Part shown: piece by piece, positions 1-12,600 of the stretch
How positions within the stretch are numbered: the first letter of the stretch is position 1
How the letters are laid out: each line of letters starts with the position of its first letter
From: Anas platyrhynchos
Lineage: Eukaryota > Chordata > Aves > Anseriformes > Anatidae
Direction of reading: 5' to 3'
Length of the DNA stretch: 64,000 bases
Assembly: GCF_047663525.1 (NCBI RefSeq)
Contig: NC_092591.1
Span: forward strand, 48,771,501-48,835,500
Translations under genes and position numbers: made by a program
Notes under the pieces: model-generated
Told to the model about the DNA's origin: nothing
The model's database searches: none
The model's input: only the letters and a program-made list of their open reading frames with translations

Positions 1-527
1 TCACACTGCAAGAATTAGCTGCTTCCCTTGGTCCATGTGATCTTTTTATCTGTCTAGGCTTCACGAATGATTTTTTGTCTGTGCTAACTGACAACTGAAA
101 TATCACCAATTTATATATTTTTATTTTTTAATGGTGTTAATGAAGTTATAAACCATGAGAAGTTTTCTGCTTGATGAGCAGGAGAGATAACTGAAATTGC
201 TCTTCTCCCATCATGATCTTCTCCCATAACAGGCCTGTCTGTTAGTTTTTCTCAGAAACTGCATAAAGTCAAATCTTAAATTCTATATGCTTGTGAGCAT
301 ATAAGATGCATACATTTCAGTTTACTTACCTAACAAGTGCTGAAGACGTACACAAGTCTCTTCCGTATTTTGGATGGTGAAAGTCAATACTTAAGTTTGA
401 TGCAGTTCCATTCAGAGATGGTTACCTTTTTAAAGCTGTCTCACTTAGAAATTAAAAAGCAGGAAGTAGTTTGTTGGAAGTGTATACTGTGTTCTATTTC
501 TGATGGCTTACTTTTTTTTTCTTCAAG
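1..527. other. CAPRIN1 intron (3' part)
   Basis: AT-rich sequence leading to the acceptor of the first visible exon. No exon for the upstream CAPRIN1 residues and no repeat recognised. Confidence 0.7.
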
Positions 528-614
528 GATGCAGTGTCAAAGTACCAGGAAGTGACAAATAATCTGGAATTTGCTAAAGAACTGCAGAGGAGTTTTATGG
601 CTCTGAGCCAAGAC
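528..614 (+). CDS. CAPRIN1: CAPRIN1 exon, human residues 94-122
   Basis: Exon bounded by a tttcttcaag acceptor and a gtaagt donor, 29 codons in phase 0. It reads DAVSKYQEVTNN and ends MALSQD, nearly identical to human. It lies in the N-terminal helical region before HR1. This is the first CAPRIN1 exon inside the window. Confidence 0.95.
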
Positions 615-3600
615 GTAAGTAAAGTAGTCCGATGTGGGCTATAAGATGCAGTGGGAAATGTACTTTAAATTCTCTTTCGCTAATACTAGATGCATTAAAA
701 ACTTCTGTTAATGGAAGACTAAATGCTCGCTATCTGTATGTTTGGCTGTCTTCTCTTACTGTGTACTAGCTTGTATCAGGTTTCCTGAAGACTATTCCTA
801 AAATATTTTTTCTGAAGGACTGCATAAAGATATGACAACAAAAATAACATGTTAATTTTCTGATAAAAGCTAACTGTTGAAAACAATGTGATCACAGAAG
901 AGGCCTGCAGTACAACATAGTAGACTGCTTACTGCCAGTAGTAACAGTTTCTTTTAAAAGAGTGACTTCAGAGGTCTGCTTTTTTCTTTGGCTGAGTGTT
1001 CTGCTTTTTTATATTACTATATATGATATCAAGTCTCATCAAATGAAAGGCGTTGCATTGCAGTTCTTTTTTTCAAGATTCATGCAGTCTTATTAATGGC
1101 AAATATAGTCTGAAACTATAGCATAGGCTGAGTTTCATGACTAAAATTATTTTCATAAAAGATAAGTTAATTGAATACTAGTAAAACAGGTAGACTGCAG
1201 CTGGCGTTTCATCAAGTGATAGTGTGATTAGGTTATAAAACTCAATAGACAATTCAGTTACATGAACAGCTTTGTTATTTTCCTTGTGACATGCTTCAAA
1301 TAAAAACTTTAGACCTCTGCAATATTGTTGCAAGGAAGAATTAATTCTGAGCAAGCTGAAAGCTTAATCCATCCTACACGCTTGGAAGATTCTAAACGTA
1401 GTTAGAGTTGATGAGTTACAGAAAGAGCAGCAACACTGGTTTAACAACTGTATTTAATTTGTGAACAAGCTATATGATAATTTTAAGGGCATTAGCATCC
1501 TTGCATTATAGGCTGCTTTCTGCGTTAGATTTGGTTGTAAATTCGCAGGCATCTAAGGCAAGCCATTTCTTCGCTTTTCTTGCATCAGGTTTCCATGTAT
1601 GTTTATGGAATGTTAGTAATGAAGAACTTTCTTTCTCTGACAAGTCTGTCCTGAAATATTTTCCTGGTCAGCTGACTGCTAAAAGAAATGGGTGAATCCA
1701 GGAGTAACAAACTGATATTCTGCTTTAAAGTTTGCTTGCATTTTTTTTCAGATTAGAGTTAGCTCTTACACAGTTGAATATCAGATTAAGTTTTTGGCTT
1801 AAAAAAATAAATTTAGATGCTTTGAAATGCAAAAGTTACTATCCAAGATTACATTTCTTTGGAAAAGACTGTTAAAGTATTGTGTACTTGCAGAGACCAA
1901 ACTGATTTTTGCATGCTAGAATTAGGAATAGAAGAAATATCCTGTGAGTTCAGAACAGTAATGCATTTTGACCAGTACTGTGACAGTGGTTGCAGAAGGT
2001 ATTATGTAAAGTAGTACCTGGCTGATCGTTATCTGTCATCTATTCCCTTCCAGCATCCATCATCATCAAACTGAGTAGAAAGTATATCCCTTCCTGTTCC
2101 CTTTAGTATCTCTGGACCAGTTGTCCAAGGTTTTGTTCAAATCCTTTTTCTAGTTTTGCCGATAACTGCCTCTCCCCAGCATTTCATGGAAAAACATTCC
2201 ATGAGTTACACACTCCTGTGGGGTGTACAAAACAAGAGTACTTTTGTTTATCTGTTTTAAGCTGATCTCCTAGTAGTTTCAATAAATGCCTTCTACTATG
2301 ATATGATATGGTAAATAACTACTTGTTCATTTTATCTGCTGGCCTTTGTGACCTTTATAAAAGAAAACAAAATAATCTGGATTGCCCATACTTCTCCAAA
2401 CAGTAGAGCCTGAAACTTGGTCTCTGCTCATAAAGCAGCTGCTCTATTGCGTTAATTGAGTTGCCCTTTTCTCATACCTTTTCTACTTGTTGTATTTCCT
2501 CCCTGAGTTATGGAAGTCAGAAGCTGTAAATAGCCATAATGTTCCTTTAAAAGGTACATTTGTACGTTCTTGCCACTTTCATCTGTGTCAAAATCATTTT
2601 GTGTTCATAGAATAATTCATAAAGGAAGCAAATAACAATAAGCTGGGCTTGTTTCATATAATACAATGTCTGAAGCTTTAGACACTGTAACTGCAGTTGC
2701 TTGACTAAACTAGTTATAAGTCACACAGAAATACAGGCTTCAAGTAAGAATATGATAAAGACACAATACAATCCAAGATTTGTGGCATTGTTTGTAAAGT
2801 TTGCCTTAATTTTGGGGCTTTTGATTTTGCTTAAGAGGTATTTCTTGTGCTTCACAGATTATTCTGCTGTAATGTTGAATCGATAAGAGGCAGTTCAATA
2901 CCAACATCCATCTTTACGTATCAATAAAAGACATTTCAAGTCTACATTCTCCCTTGAATTCACTACATTGGAGTTGAAACATGCTGAATTCCTTTTTCTT
3001 CTTGAACAGATTCAGAAAACAATAAAAAAGACGGCTCGTAGGGAGCAACTGATGCGAGAAGAAGCTGAGCAGAAGCGTTTAAAGACTGTACTAGAACTGC
3101 AGTTTATTTTGGACAAATTGGGTGACGATGAAGTGCGTAATGACTTGAAGCAAGGATCAAATGGAGTACCGGTGCTGACAGAGGAGGAACTGACAATGTT
3201 GGATGAATTTTACAAGTTAGTTTACCCTGAACGAGACATGAGCGTGAGGTAAACTTAAAATAAAGTACTTTCCTTTGTAATTGTCAGTCAGTTGATGATA
3301 TATTTATACTATGGTAACGTAAAGGCTCAGTAAGAAATTCTGTTATTGTTTTTCAAGGTTGAATGAGCAGTATGAGCAAGCATCTGTTCACCTGTGGGAC
3401 TTACTGGAAGGGAAGGAGAAACCTGTTTGTGGAACAACCTGTAAGTGTATTCTCTGTATTAAAGGGGCAGTGCACCCAATTTCTGTTTGAACTAAAATAG
3501 CCTGATAAAAAAAACTTCAGCAGTTAAATATCTTTCCAGCTTTTTAGAGTAGCTACTTTTTCCCGAACATGGTACTGTAACAATAATTGGAGAGTGAACT

Positions 3601-6600
3601 TACGATGTAGTGTATCTGTATTTTTGTCCACTGATACAGCATTATTCAGTATTTAGCTTAGTCTGTTCTTGCTGTTTTAGCAGTATTCTACTGCCATTGA
3701 TGCTTGGTAGCAATTCTTTGTTTTCTGGAAACGTGTGTGTGTGGACCAGGAGCTTAGTCAATGATACGACCTAATATATAAACTGTCCTGGCCTTACTTA
3801 GTGTGCTGTTCAGCTCTCTGCTGTCCCCTCCTACAGACGCATTTTATTTCTGTCCTAGTTTCATTAACTCTGCAAATTGGGGCATGATCATTCACATTGC
3901 ATTTCCGCAAGAAAACAGTCAAATTTCCACAGATACTTAGCTTCTAACATTAGACCTTAAGAAAATGGCTCTGATAGACAGTTGGCTGTTTCTTGTATTG
4001 TAGGGAATTTCTGAGGTTTTTATCTGGAAATAAATAGCAAAATTTTAGGGAAGATTATCCTTCTTTGTAGGTAAAATGGCTAGCAACTTTTCTTACTTGC
4101 TTTTTAAATTTCCAGTATTCCTTATTATGTTACAATAATACAGAGCTGTTGAAAGAGTTTTTGTTCTCTTTGTAGAAAATGAAATAATGGCATTGCAGTT
4201 GTTATCTAGCCCACTTTACTGAGGAATGATACACAGAAGATTGTAAAATACTGTGTCTTTAATGAGTATAAGACTCTGCTTGTTAGTGGCAGAATACAAA
4301 ACCTCAAACCATTTATATTGTTAAAATGAAACGTTGTGAAGACATACCAGGCTATTGGTTTTTTGATTAATACAACCATTTCAGACTTAGAGTTCTTGCA
4401 GAACAAGTGATGTTGGATTGTTATGAGTGCCAGTAGATGTGTAGTGTATACGTTTTTAGAGAGAGACAAAAGAGGAAGGAGAAGGTATGGGGAGTAGTTT
4501 TGGGAGAGAGACTAGGTATGTTCCTTGGAGGCCTTGTCATTTTCTTACTGGATGAAGTCGGGCTTGGCATTACATCTGGACCTCAGGATGAGCTTTTAGT
4601 CCTGTCATTGGCAATATTACTACATTCTGTGCTCTCCTGTGTGTATGTATTGATTCATAAAGTGACCAACATCACTTGTGAAACATGCATTGTAAATCTT
4701 CTGTTTTGAGTCTATTTTTTGTTGGACTAAACAGACAGTATTGCTCACTTTCCAGTGTGGTTATACTGATTTGTTCTGGATTGAGATGGCGTTTGTATGA
4801 AGCACTGAGTGTAAGTTTGTGCTTGTTTCTCTTAAAAAGCCTGTTCTGAGCTGCTTACCTCACGGGAAAAATTTTTGTGATGGTGGTGCCAAATAATTAA
4901 TTTGTACTGTTACTTGTTTTTATAAGACATTGACTTAAAGTAAAGTTTCTTAGTTGGGAAATTGCAAAGAAATCAAGTTGAAATTTTTCAAAGTCAAAAG
5001 TGACCAGTGATACAGAAGTAATACAAGTGTAATCAAATATATAAACTCTATACTCACTTCAAAGCATTTCGCAAATCTTCTGAAGAGTATTGTATACTTC
5101 TAAGGTTCTTCCTGCCCTTCAGATTTTTCTGAACTAAGGTAGAATACTTATTAAGGTAGATTACTTATTCATTTTAATATGATCTAGTAATGTAGGCTGT
5201 AGTTCTGTAGCAGTAGTGGCTGTGGGCTAGATAGACACAGCAGCATCTTCATAGCAAAAGGTCAATGAAATGTACGTGGTATCTTTGGGAAGAAAGGAAA
5301 AGGATTAGTAAAAGGATGAGAATTAGAATTGAGTGCCTGTTCATTTTTAACTTTTACATTTTTCCTTTTCCCAGATAAAGCCCTGAAGGAGATTGTTGAA
5401 CGTATTCTTCAAACTAGTTACTTTGATAGCACCCATAACCATCAGAATGGGTTATGCGAGGAAGAAGAGGCAGCACCCACACCTGCAGTAGAAGATGCTG
5501 TAGCAGAAGCTGGTAAGAGTATGAATATCCATTGTGACTAGCATGTTTCTGTTGTAGTGTCTTGTTGCTTTGGATTCATCAGAATGATTAAATTGAAAAT
5601 GTAATTTTAAGTGCAAAAGGCACTTCATTTTTTTTGAAATTCTTCATGCATACTAGTGTCTTGAATAGATAAGTAGTTATGTGATGATCAGATACACAAA
5701 CAGCTGGGCAGTGTATATCGGAACAGTTAGCCATTCATTTGGCCCTGCTTTCAGCACTGAAGAAAGAAAAGCAGAGCTGTGTTTCAGAAGATTTCTGTAA
5801 GGGTGTCTTATGTCAGCTACTTTTTTGGAAAGACCTTAGATCACTAAAGTCCTTTCTGATGATCATATTGTAAAATTTCCTTAGTCATCCACAGGGAAAG
5901 GCTTAAAATTCTAACTGTGGAGCATCACCTGAGTGAAGGAACAAAGTCACTTGGTGGGACTCGCTTCTGAACACATCCTTCAGCATTTGCTGAAGAACCC
6001 CAACTAGAATGAAATGATTTAGAAGCAGTGTTAAGCAAATGAAAATTATTTCCAACATCTTTCCTATTCTTTTTTTCCTATAGAACTTCATGTTATGAAC
6101 ACTTACAAATAAAATTTTGTTTGTGGCATTAAAATAATCAAAGATTTAAGTTCTGGTTGCCAGACGCTTTTCTACTTTGTGGTGGTTCTTCCGTCAGTTA
6201 GTCCTTTTTTGGAGGGCAAGAGCTTTTGAAGCCAAGAGTATGTTTACATGCTTAAAGTTCTGAACATGAAGGAATTTTTTCTATCCTTTTTTGCCCTTTC
6301 GAATATGTTCTGGAGAAAATTTGAAATTTGGGGTAACTGAATGTAATTCTTTGTAGTAAGAATGCATTTTTTAGTTTATTTTCAAAACTTTGAGTATCTT
6401 TTTTAATGCTTAACTGTTAATATTCTGATACTTTTTATTTTCTTCATTTTGAGACACAAGTTTATTTATAGCATCAGGTTTGTTTCAGAGCCCAGCAGAT
6501 ACTTAATTGAACAAGGCAGTGATATTGAAGCTCTGATTTTAGACCCAGTAGAATCCCATATCCTTTTGTATAGTAGGCTTCTAATGTTAGATACTAATAT

Positions 6601-9600
6601 GAATCAGGTGTAAATGTGTCTTCACTCTTACACCTAGCTGTAATTCCTGTGAACTAGTCATTTGTAGCACTTCTTTAAAGTAATATTTTTTTTGTGGTAA
6701 AGAAAATCTAATCTGTAATGTTTGCTTCTGTCACATAAGTGGTGGGTGGCTTTTTTTTTTCAGAACCTGATCCAGCAGAGGAATTTACTGAACCAACTGA
6801 AGTTGAATCGACTGAGGTATTACTCATTGGAAAGACTGTCATTTTATATAGCTGTAATGCCACTTACTTTTACTTTCATACCCTTTCTTATTTTTATTTT
6901 AGTATGTAAACAGACAATTCATGGCAGAGACTCAGTTCAGCAGTAGTGAGAAGGAACAGGTAGATGAGTGGACAGTTGAAACGGTTGAGGTAAGATCTTG
7001 TGTACTGCAGGTAAAATTGCAATCCCTGTTTCCACTGAATCACAATTCATGACAGGTTTTAGTACTTCACCCTATCTCCCCCAACATGTATAAAAATATA
7101 TATATTTAAATAGGCTTGGGATGGCTATTCATTCTTCAATGGTATATTTAGTTCAGGAGTACTTAAAATAAAAACTATGCAGCCTGGCTAAGCTTGTGGA
7201 GATCTTGCTTTGTTCAGTAGTAGCTTGTATGGGAAAATGGGACTTTAAGACTTAGACTTAAAAAGACTTGAGATTTGAAGACTTTTTTTATTTCTAAGAG
7301 ACTTCTGTTGCAAATGTAGAACTTAGGTTTACCTGCATAGCTGCTGACAGCATGGCATAGTTGTGTGTTTCCTTGTGCAGTTTCATGGAGAGCAAGCTGA
7401 ATTTTAATACTTGTTCCAGATTGCGTATACACATAATACAGCATTAAAATATATACATCTCTGCTTTCAAGAAATACAGTACTTGACATTGTTTAACTCG
7501 TTGCTGCCTTGCAGTTGAGTGATTGTTACTCGTGATGTTTGTGGTACATTGCTACTGGGATCTATTCCCAGCTAAGTAATTCAGACTCAGCTGTGTGTTC
7601 AAGTCGATCATTGTTATACTAGAATTTGTGTTCTTCGTGCACTGGAAAGGAAAAGCCTCATGGAGTCATTCAAATCATTGGTATATTGGACTTTGGTTTG
7701 TGTCTGTTAGAGCCAGTTATAAGCAACATCTTTCAAAAGCTGGAAGTGTAGTTGTTCGTTCACATTAGCTTTTTGCAGCAGGAAATTCCAGATGATCACT
7801 ATTTTAGATTCCTCCCCTTGCTTTCTTCAGGTTTTTAAAGTGTTGGAGTGGAGTGAGAATTCATCATCTCTTTAAGGGGTGTAAAAAAGGGGCCATTTTG
7901 ACATGATTATCTGTTCTGCCTGGTTTTAGTTTGTTTGGCCAAAATTCGTATATTAGGGTGTTGGAAACCACTAAGAGATTTAATAATGCTTAGGATGGGT
8001 GTGAGGCTTTTATTGTTAACTAGACACTAACTAACATTGCCACATGTGAAAGATTTTAGGAGTATTTTCTCATAGTATTCCATTCCCTCACATAAACATG
8101 CTGTAAGGCATCACTGCTATTGAATGTGTTTCAAGAAACTTCTTGTAAAATAAAGAAATAGCACACAAAATAGCACACAAAAGAGGGATGCATATTTGAG
8201 GTATTTGTACTAGACACACTAGTTTAATGTTGAGGCTTGCTTGGCTTCAGTCTCTCTACCCAAATTACGTCTGTGTTTGTACCAAGTGTCCCGAGTAGCT
8301 CAGAGGTTCAGTTCTCTGTAGTTCCTAAGGTAAGTAGTATGGATAAAGGCATGAGAATATAGAAAGTGTTGTTATGATTGGAGCCTGGTGTGCTTCCCTC
8401 TGCTCTTCAGGTGTAAGACTGTGTATTGCACAGGTGAAAAATCTACCTCATGGGAATGATAATATGCAGTAATCGTCTTAGTATGGTAAAATCATTGTAG
8501 TTTTGTATGAGACTGCTTTCAGAAACTCAATTTTCAAAGCCCTTTTAGTCAGCTAAATCTGTGTTACATCAGTTTTGTTTCTGTAGAACAATACAAAGCA
8601 GTAAGAATTAGATATTTAGCTCTCCTTTTTGTCTGAATTTCTTGTACTTTGTTTAAGTGAGAAATTCAGAAAAATCTGAAGACTACTTCATAATTAAGAA
8701 CTTTATTTTCCCACATTTAACTCAAAAAGGGGTGGGTAATTGAGAATAACTGTCTTTGGAATGACTCTTGCTGTACTTGCTGGCGTCAAAATCCCACTCC
8801 TTCTGGAGAGAAAAAGAATTGTCCTTAGGAAAGATGATTGTATATACTGTATAGTTTTTCTGCGCCTCAGCTTACAGTAGCTGTGGTGGTATGAATGATA
8901 GCTCTTTATTTTGGAAGCTGATAGTGTTCTGAAAGAGCAAACTTGCATTGATTTCCATAATTGTTTATGAAGAGCAAGAAGGCTATCATGAACTCATTTT
9001 TTTCAGTAACTTTCAAATAGACACAATACATTCCAGTTCTCAGTGGTATGTGTGTAGTTTGAGAACTGACAATATCTGGCATGACACGAGCTTTCCGTAA
9101 GTTTTAAACTGAAGAATTTGCTTGTGAATTCTCAAAGTGTGCTTCTTTTTGAATTATGTGGTGTTTTAATTTTGGTGAAGGTGTCCTTTAATGGTAATAG
9201 TGTTTTTTCTTTTTTCCTTTCTCCCTTTGTACCAAGTACCTGAATCTATGTCTGCTTGTATACAGAGTTCTTTGAGGTTTAGATTACAGAACATCGGATG
9301 AATGTGTGTGTATTTTGTGTAAAACTGGAAACTGTCCTATGATTGCCAAGAGCAGGTGTTCATTCTGGCTGACTTTATGGTCCCAAAAATGTTTGTTCTT
9401 TCATCCCCTTCTGTTGTTGGTTGCACACTGGCCTTCTTAGTTAGCTCTGCCTAGTGAGCAGCTGGGCATACAGTTTCAGTCAAATACTGCACTGCGGAGG
9501 GAGGTTCAGCTCTCCTAAGAGAAAAGTTTCTTCTTGATGCTGCCCCACTAGGATGAAGGGAGATACATGATTGTGTAATAATTTGCTGGGTGCTTTTTAA

Positions 9601-12600
9601 ATAATGATTTTTATTTTTAAATAGTCTCTGTGCCTTTCTCATGCAGCAGACTGGTAGAAAGCAGTTAACTTCAGACCTACCAGAGCTGTTGTGCTTGTTA
9701 ACAGCCTTAGGGCATACTTCCATGGGAATTCTCAAGAGCTTCACTTTGTAAGGCTAATAGTAGAGATTTGGATATGAAGGGAGTCTTGAAGATGAATGTA
9801 GATTGTGGTTGGCTTTTACTGTTGTTCAGAGATTTTTTTTATTATTTTTTTTTAATCACAGATGGCTAGGGATTTGGTACAGGGAAGATCTACTGGAGTT
9901 TGTCAGGCACTTACCCATGTAAATGTCACATGAGCAATGTGTGTATAATCAAGGAGTAGGCATGTTGAAAGATGCTTAAGGTTTCTTTTGAGAAGTTAAA
10001 AAGAAAAGTAAATGCAGACTTGAGAGAGTTTAAGTTTAAAGTCTAGATCTGTGATTATAGAACTGGACTAAAGTAAAGGTTTCATCATTTGTCATGACTG
10101 CTGTACAAAATTTGTCTTCTGCAGTTATATTAAACCAGATGTTTTACATAAATTTAATTATTTCAGACTTAGATGCATATAGGCTAATTTATATCCTGTT
10201 CCACCGTTAAGTTTAAACCTTGCTTGCTTATCTGGAGGATGATTATTAATTAAACTCTTGGGATCATGGGATTAGAAAAACAATGGTCAATTTTTGTGAC
10301 AGTTATCTTCTTAAAGGACAGTTGTTGATGTAAATGCAAATTGGAAATGGCATTTCTGTAGTAGGGGAGTTACCTGAAAAGCAAAATTGGTTCAAATTGC
10401 AGAAATGCTACTTCTTGTGCACCTCAGCCATCCTTGTAACTCTTGGCTTTTGAGCTATTTGATGATGGCTGTTCTTAGATTTAGATGTTCACAGTCAGCT
10501 TCCCTGATTGCTTTGTTATCTTCAGCAAGGTGGTATGTGAAAGCATCTGTTGTCTTCTTGTTTGTACATGACATGCTGGAATATGTCTAGTAAATCCTGT
10601 CTGCTGTGCTATGTCTGATGAAGCTCTTACCATCTTTCAGTCTCGGCTTTCTTGCCTGCTATGAGTTGTACTACTTCTGGGCTTGTCTTGCAGTCTTTCC
10701 ACCAGACAATGCTACCTGCTGTTTTCAGACCATAAATCAGTTTAGCTAGAATAATGCCTGTGAAAGACATGGCCATGAAAACTTAAAATTCTGTAGTCTT
10801 AAGAATGATCTGCAAGTTCATACTCTGTTTATATTCACCAGAAAAAAGGTAGAAGAAAACAATTGTTTTCCATGTGTAAATATTTCCAAAACTTGCTTTT
10901 CCCTTTATTTGAATTGCTAAATGTTGACAAATACAAGATAAATTGTCGCAAATTCAGTGCTTAAAAAAAAAAAAAAAAACAACAACAAAAAATTAACATA
11001 GAACAAATTTTTGTTAGCACTTTAAAAAATGGAAAATAAGAGCAGATGGAAAGCAAATAGAATACAGTCTAAGCTTTCTAATCCTGTGAATTGCTTAGAT
11101 CATGTCTGTAGGAGGATATAGGATTTTTCCTTCAAGAACACTAGTAATTACATCCATAATGAATACAGTGGTTCTTGTAATTTATGGCTATTGTCTCATT
11201 TTTTTTCTGTGCATTGTTATCTTAAGCTTAAATTTCATTTAGATGCTTGTTTCTTACTAGGTTGTAAATTCACTGCAGCAACAGACACAAGCTACATCTC
11301 CTCCAGTTCCTGAACCTCACACGCTCACTACTGTGGCTCAAGCAGATCCTCTTGTTAGAAGGCAGAGAGTACAGGACCTCATGGCGCAGATGCAGGGCCC
11401 ATACAACTTCATGCAGGTATGATGAACCCGCTGCAGTACTGTGAAAGTGGAGCCAAAACCAAAAAACTAAACACACACACAAAAAAAAGCACTTGCTGGC
11501 TTTTAATCATTTAAAGAGCCGCTGATGTTTGTTTGAAGAATATGATGGTCTTGCAAACCTTATGGTGCTGTATGACAATATTTCATCCAAAGCCAGCAAA
11601 CTTATTGTATTGCTATGGAAGTACAATTAGAATGCTATTGAGCTTTTCAGTTGTGTTTGTACTAAATCTGCAGAGGATGTGGAACGTAGTGGACCACTGA
11701 ATTAAGTAATGTATGGTGCCTAAATGAAACTTGCTATAAAATACCTCAAGCTCATTTTAAATTGTGTTATGAAAAAACTCTGCAACACCCAAAGGGCATA
11801 CTTTTTGGGTGGCTTCTTGAAAGTTTCTGAAACAAAAAGGTTTCCTGAAGTTTCTAGTGTCTTTTAACCTCTAAAATTGAACAACTAGAAATGCATTGGG
11901 AAGTACGTGAATGCATTTCTTCTTACTCCCTAAATAAAAACTTCACTAATATATGAAGCATATACTTAAACTCGTGGTTTTGGTGTGTTTTCTGTTTGTT
12001 TGGTATTTCCGTGTGTGTTTTTTTTTCCCTACAAAGAAAAATGCTAATTTAGGGTAAAGAATAAAGAACCACATCACCTCCTATTCTACCTGGCTATTTA
12101 AATCTGCCTCTATTTATATCAAATAAACTCTAGTTTATGTATTTGGACTGAATTTTCATTGTCTTAAATACCTTTTGGAATTCTTAGTATTGATATAAGT
12201 TTTAAATGGTAAAATTAGCTGTTGGTTAACTGTGGACTAGGCTTCTTTTCTTGTGACCTGCTCATTTGTACATTTGAACACTTTATCTTTTAAAAATCCA
12301 ATAAACTAAATTTGATTTTTCTTATTTTTTTTCCCAGGACTCTATGCTGGAATTTGAGAACCAAACACTTGACCCTGCCATTGTATCTGCACAGCCCATG
12401 AATCCAGCACAGAACTTGGACATGCCACAAATGGTTTGCCCTCCAGGTTTGTAATGGTAAATCCTAAACATAAATACTGGGGAAGCCTGCAAGTCGTCTG
12501 TTAGAAATGCTTCAATTACGGCTACATAGTGAAGGGATCATTGCAGCTAATATTACAGTACTGTTCAGGTGTGTTTTTCTACGAAATTGGATTGTACTTC

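Noticed and set aside
4206..4709. Overlapping 87- and 90-codon frames in a CAPRIN1 intron
   Set aside because: Short, no domain, no splice or promoter context; consistent with chance in intronic DNA.
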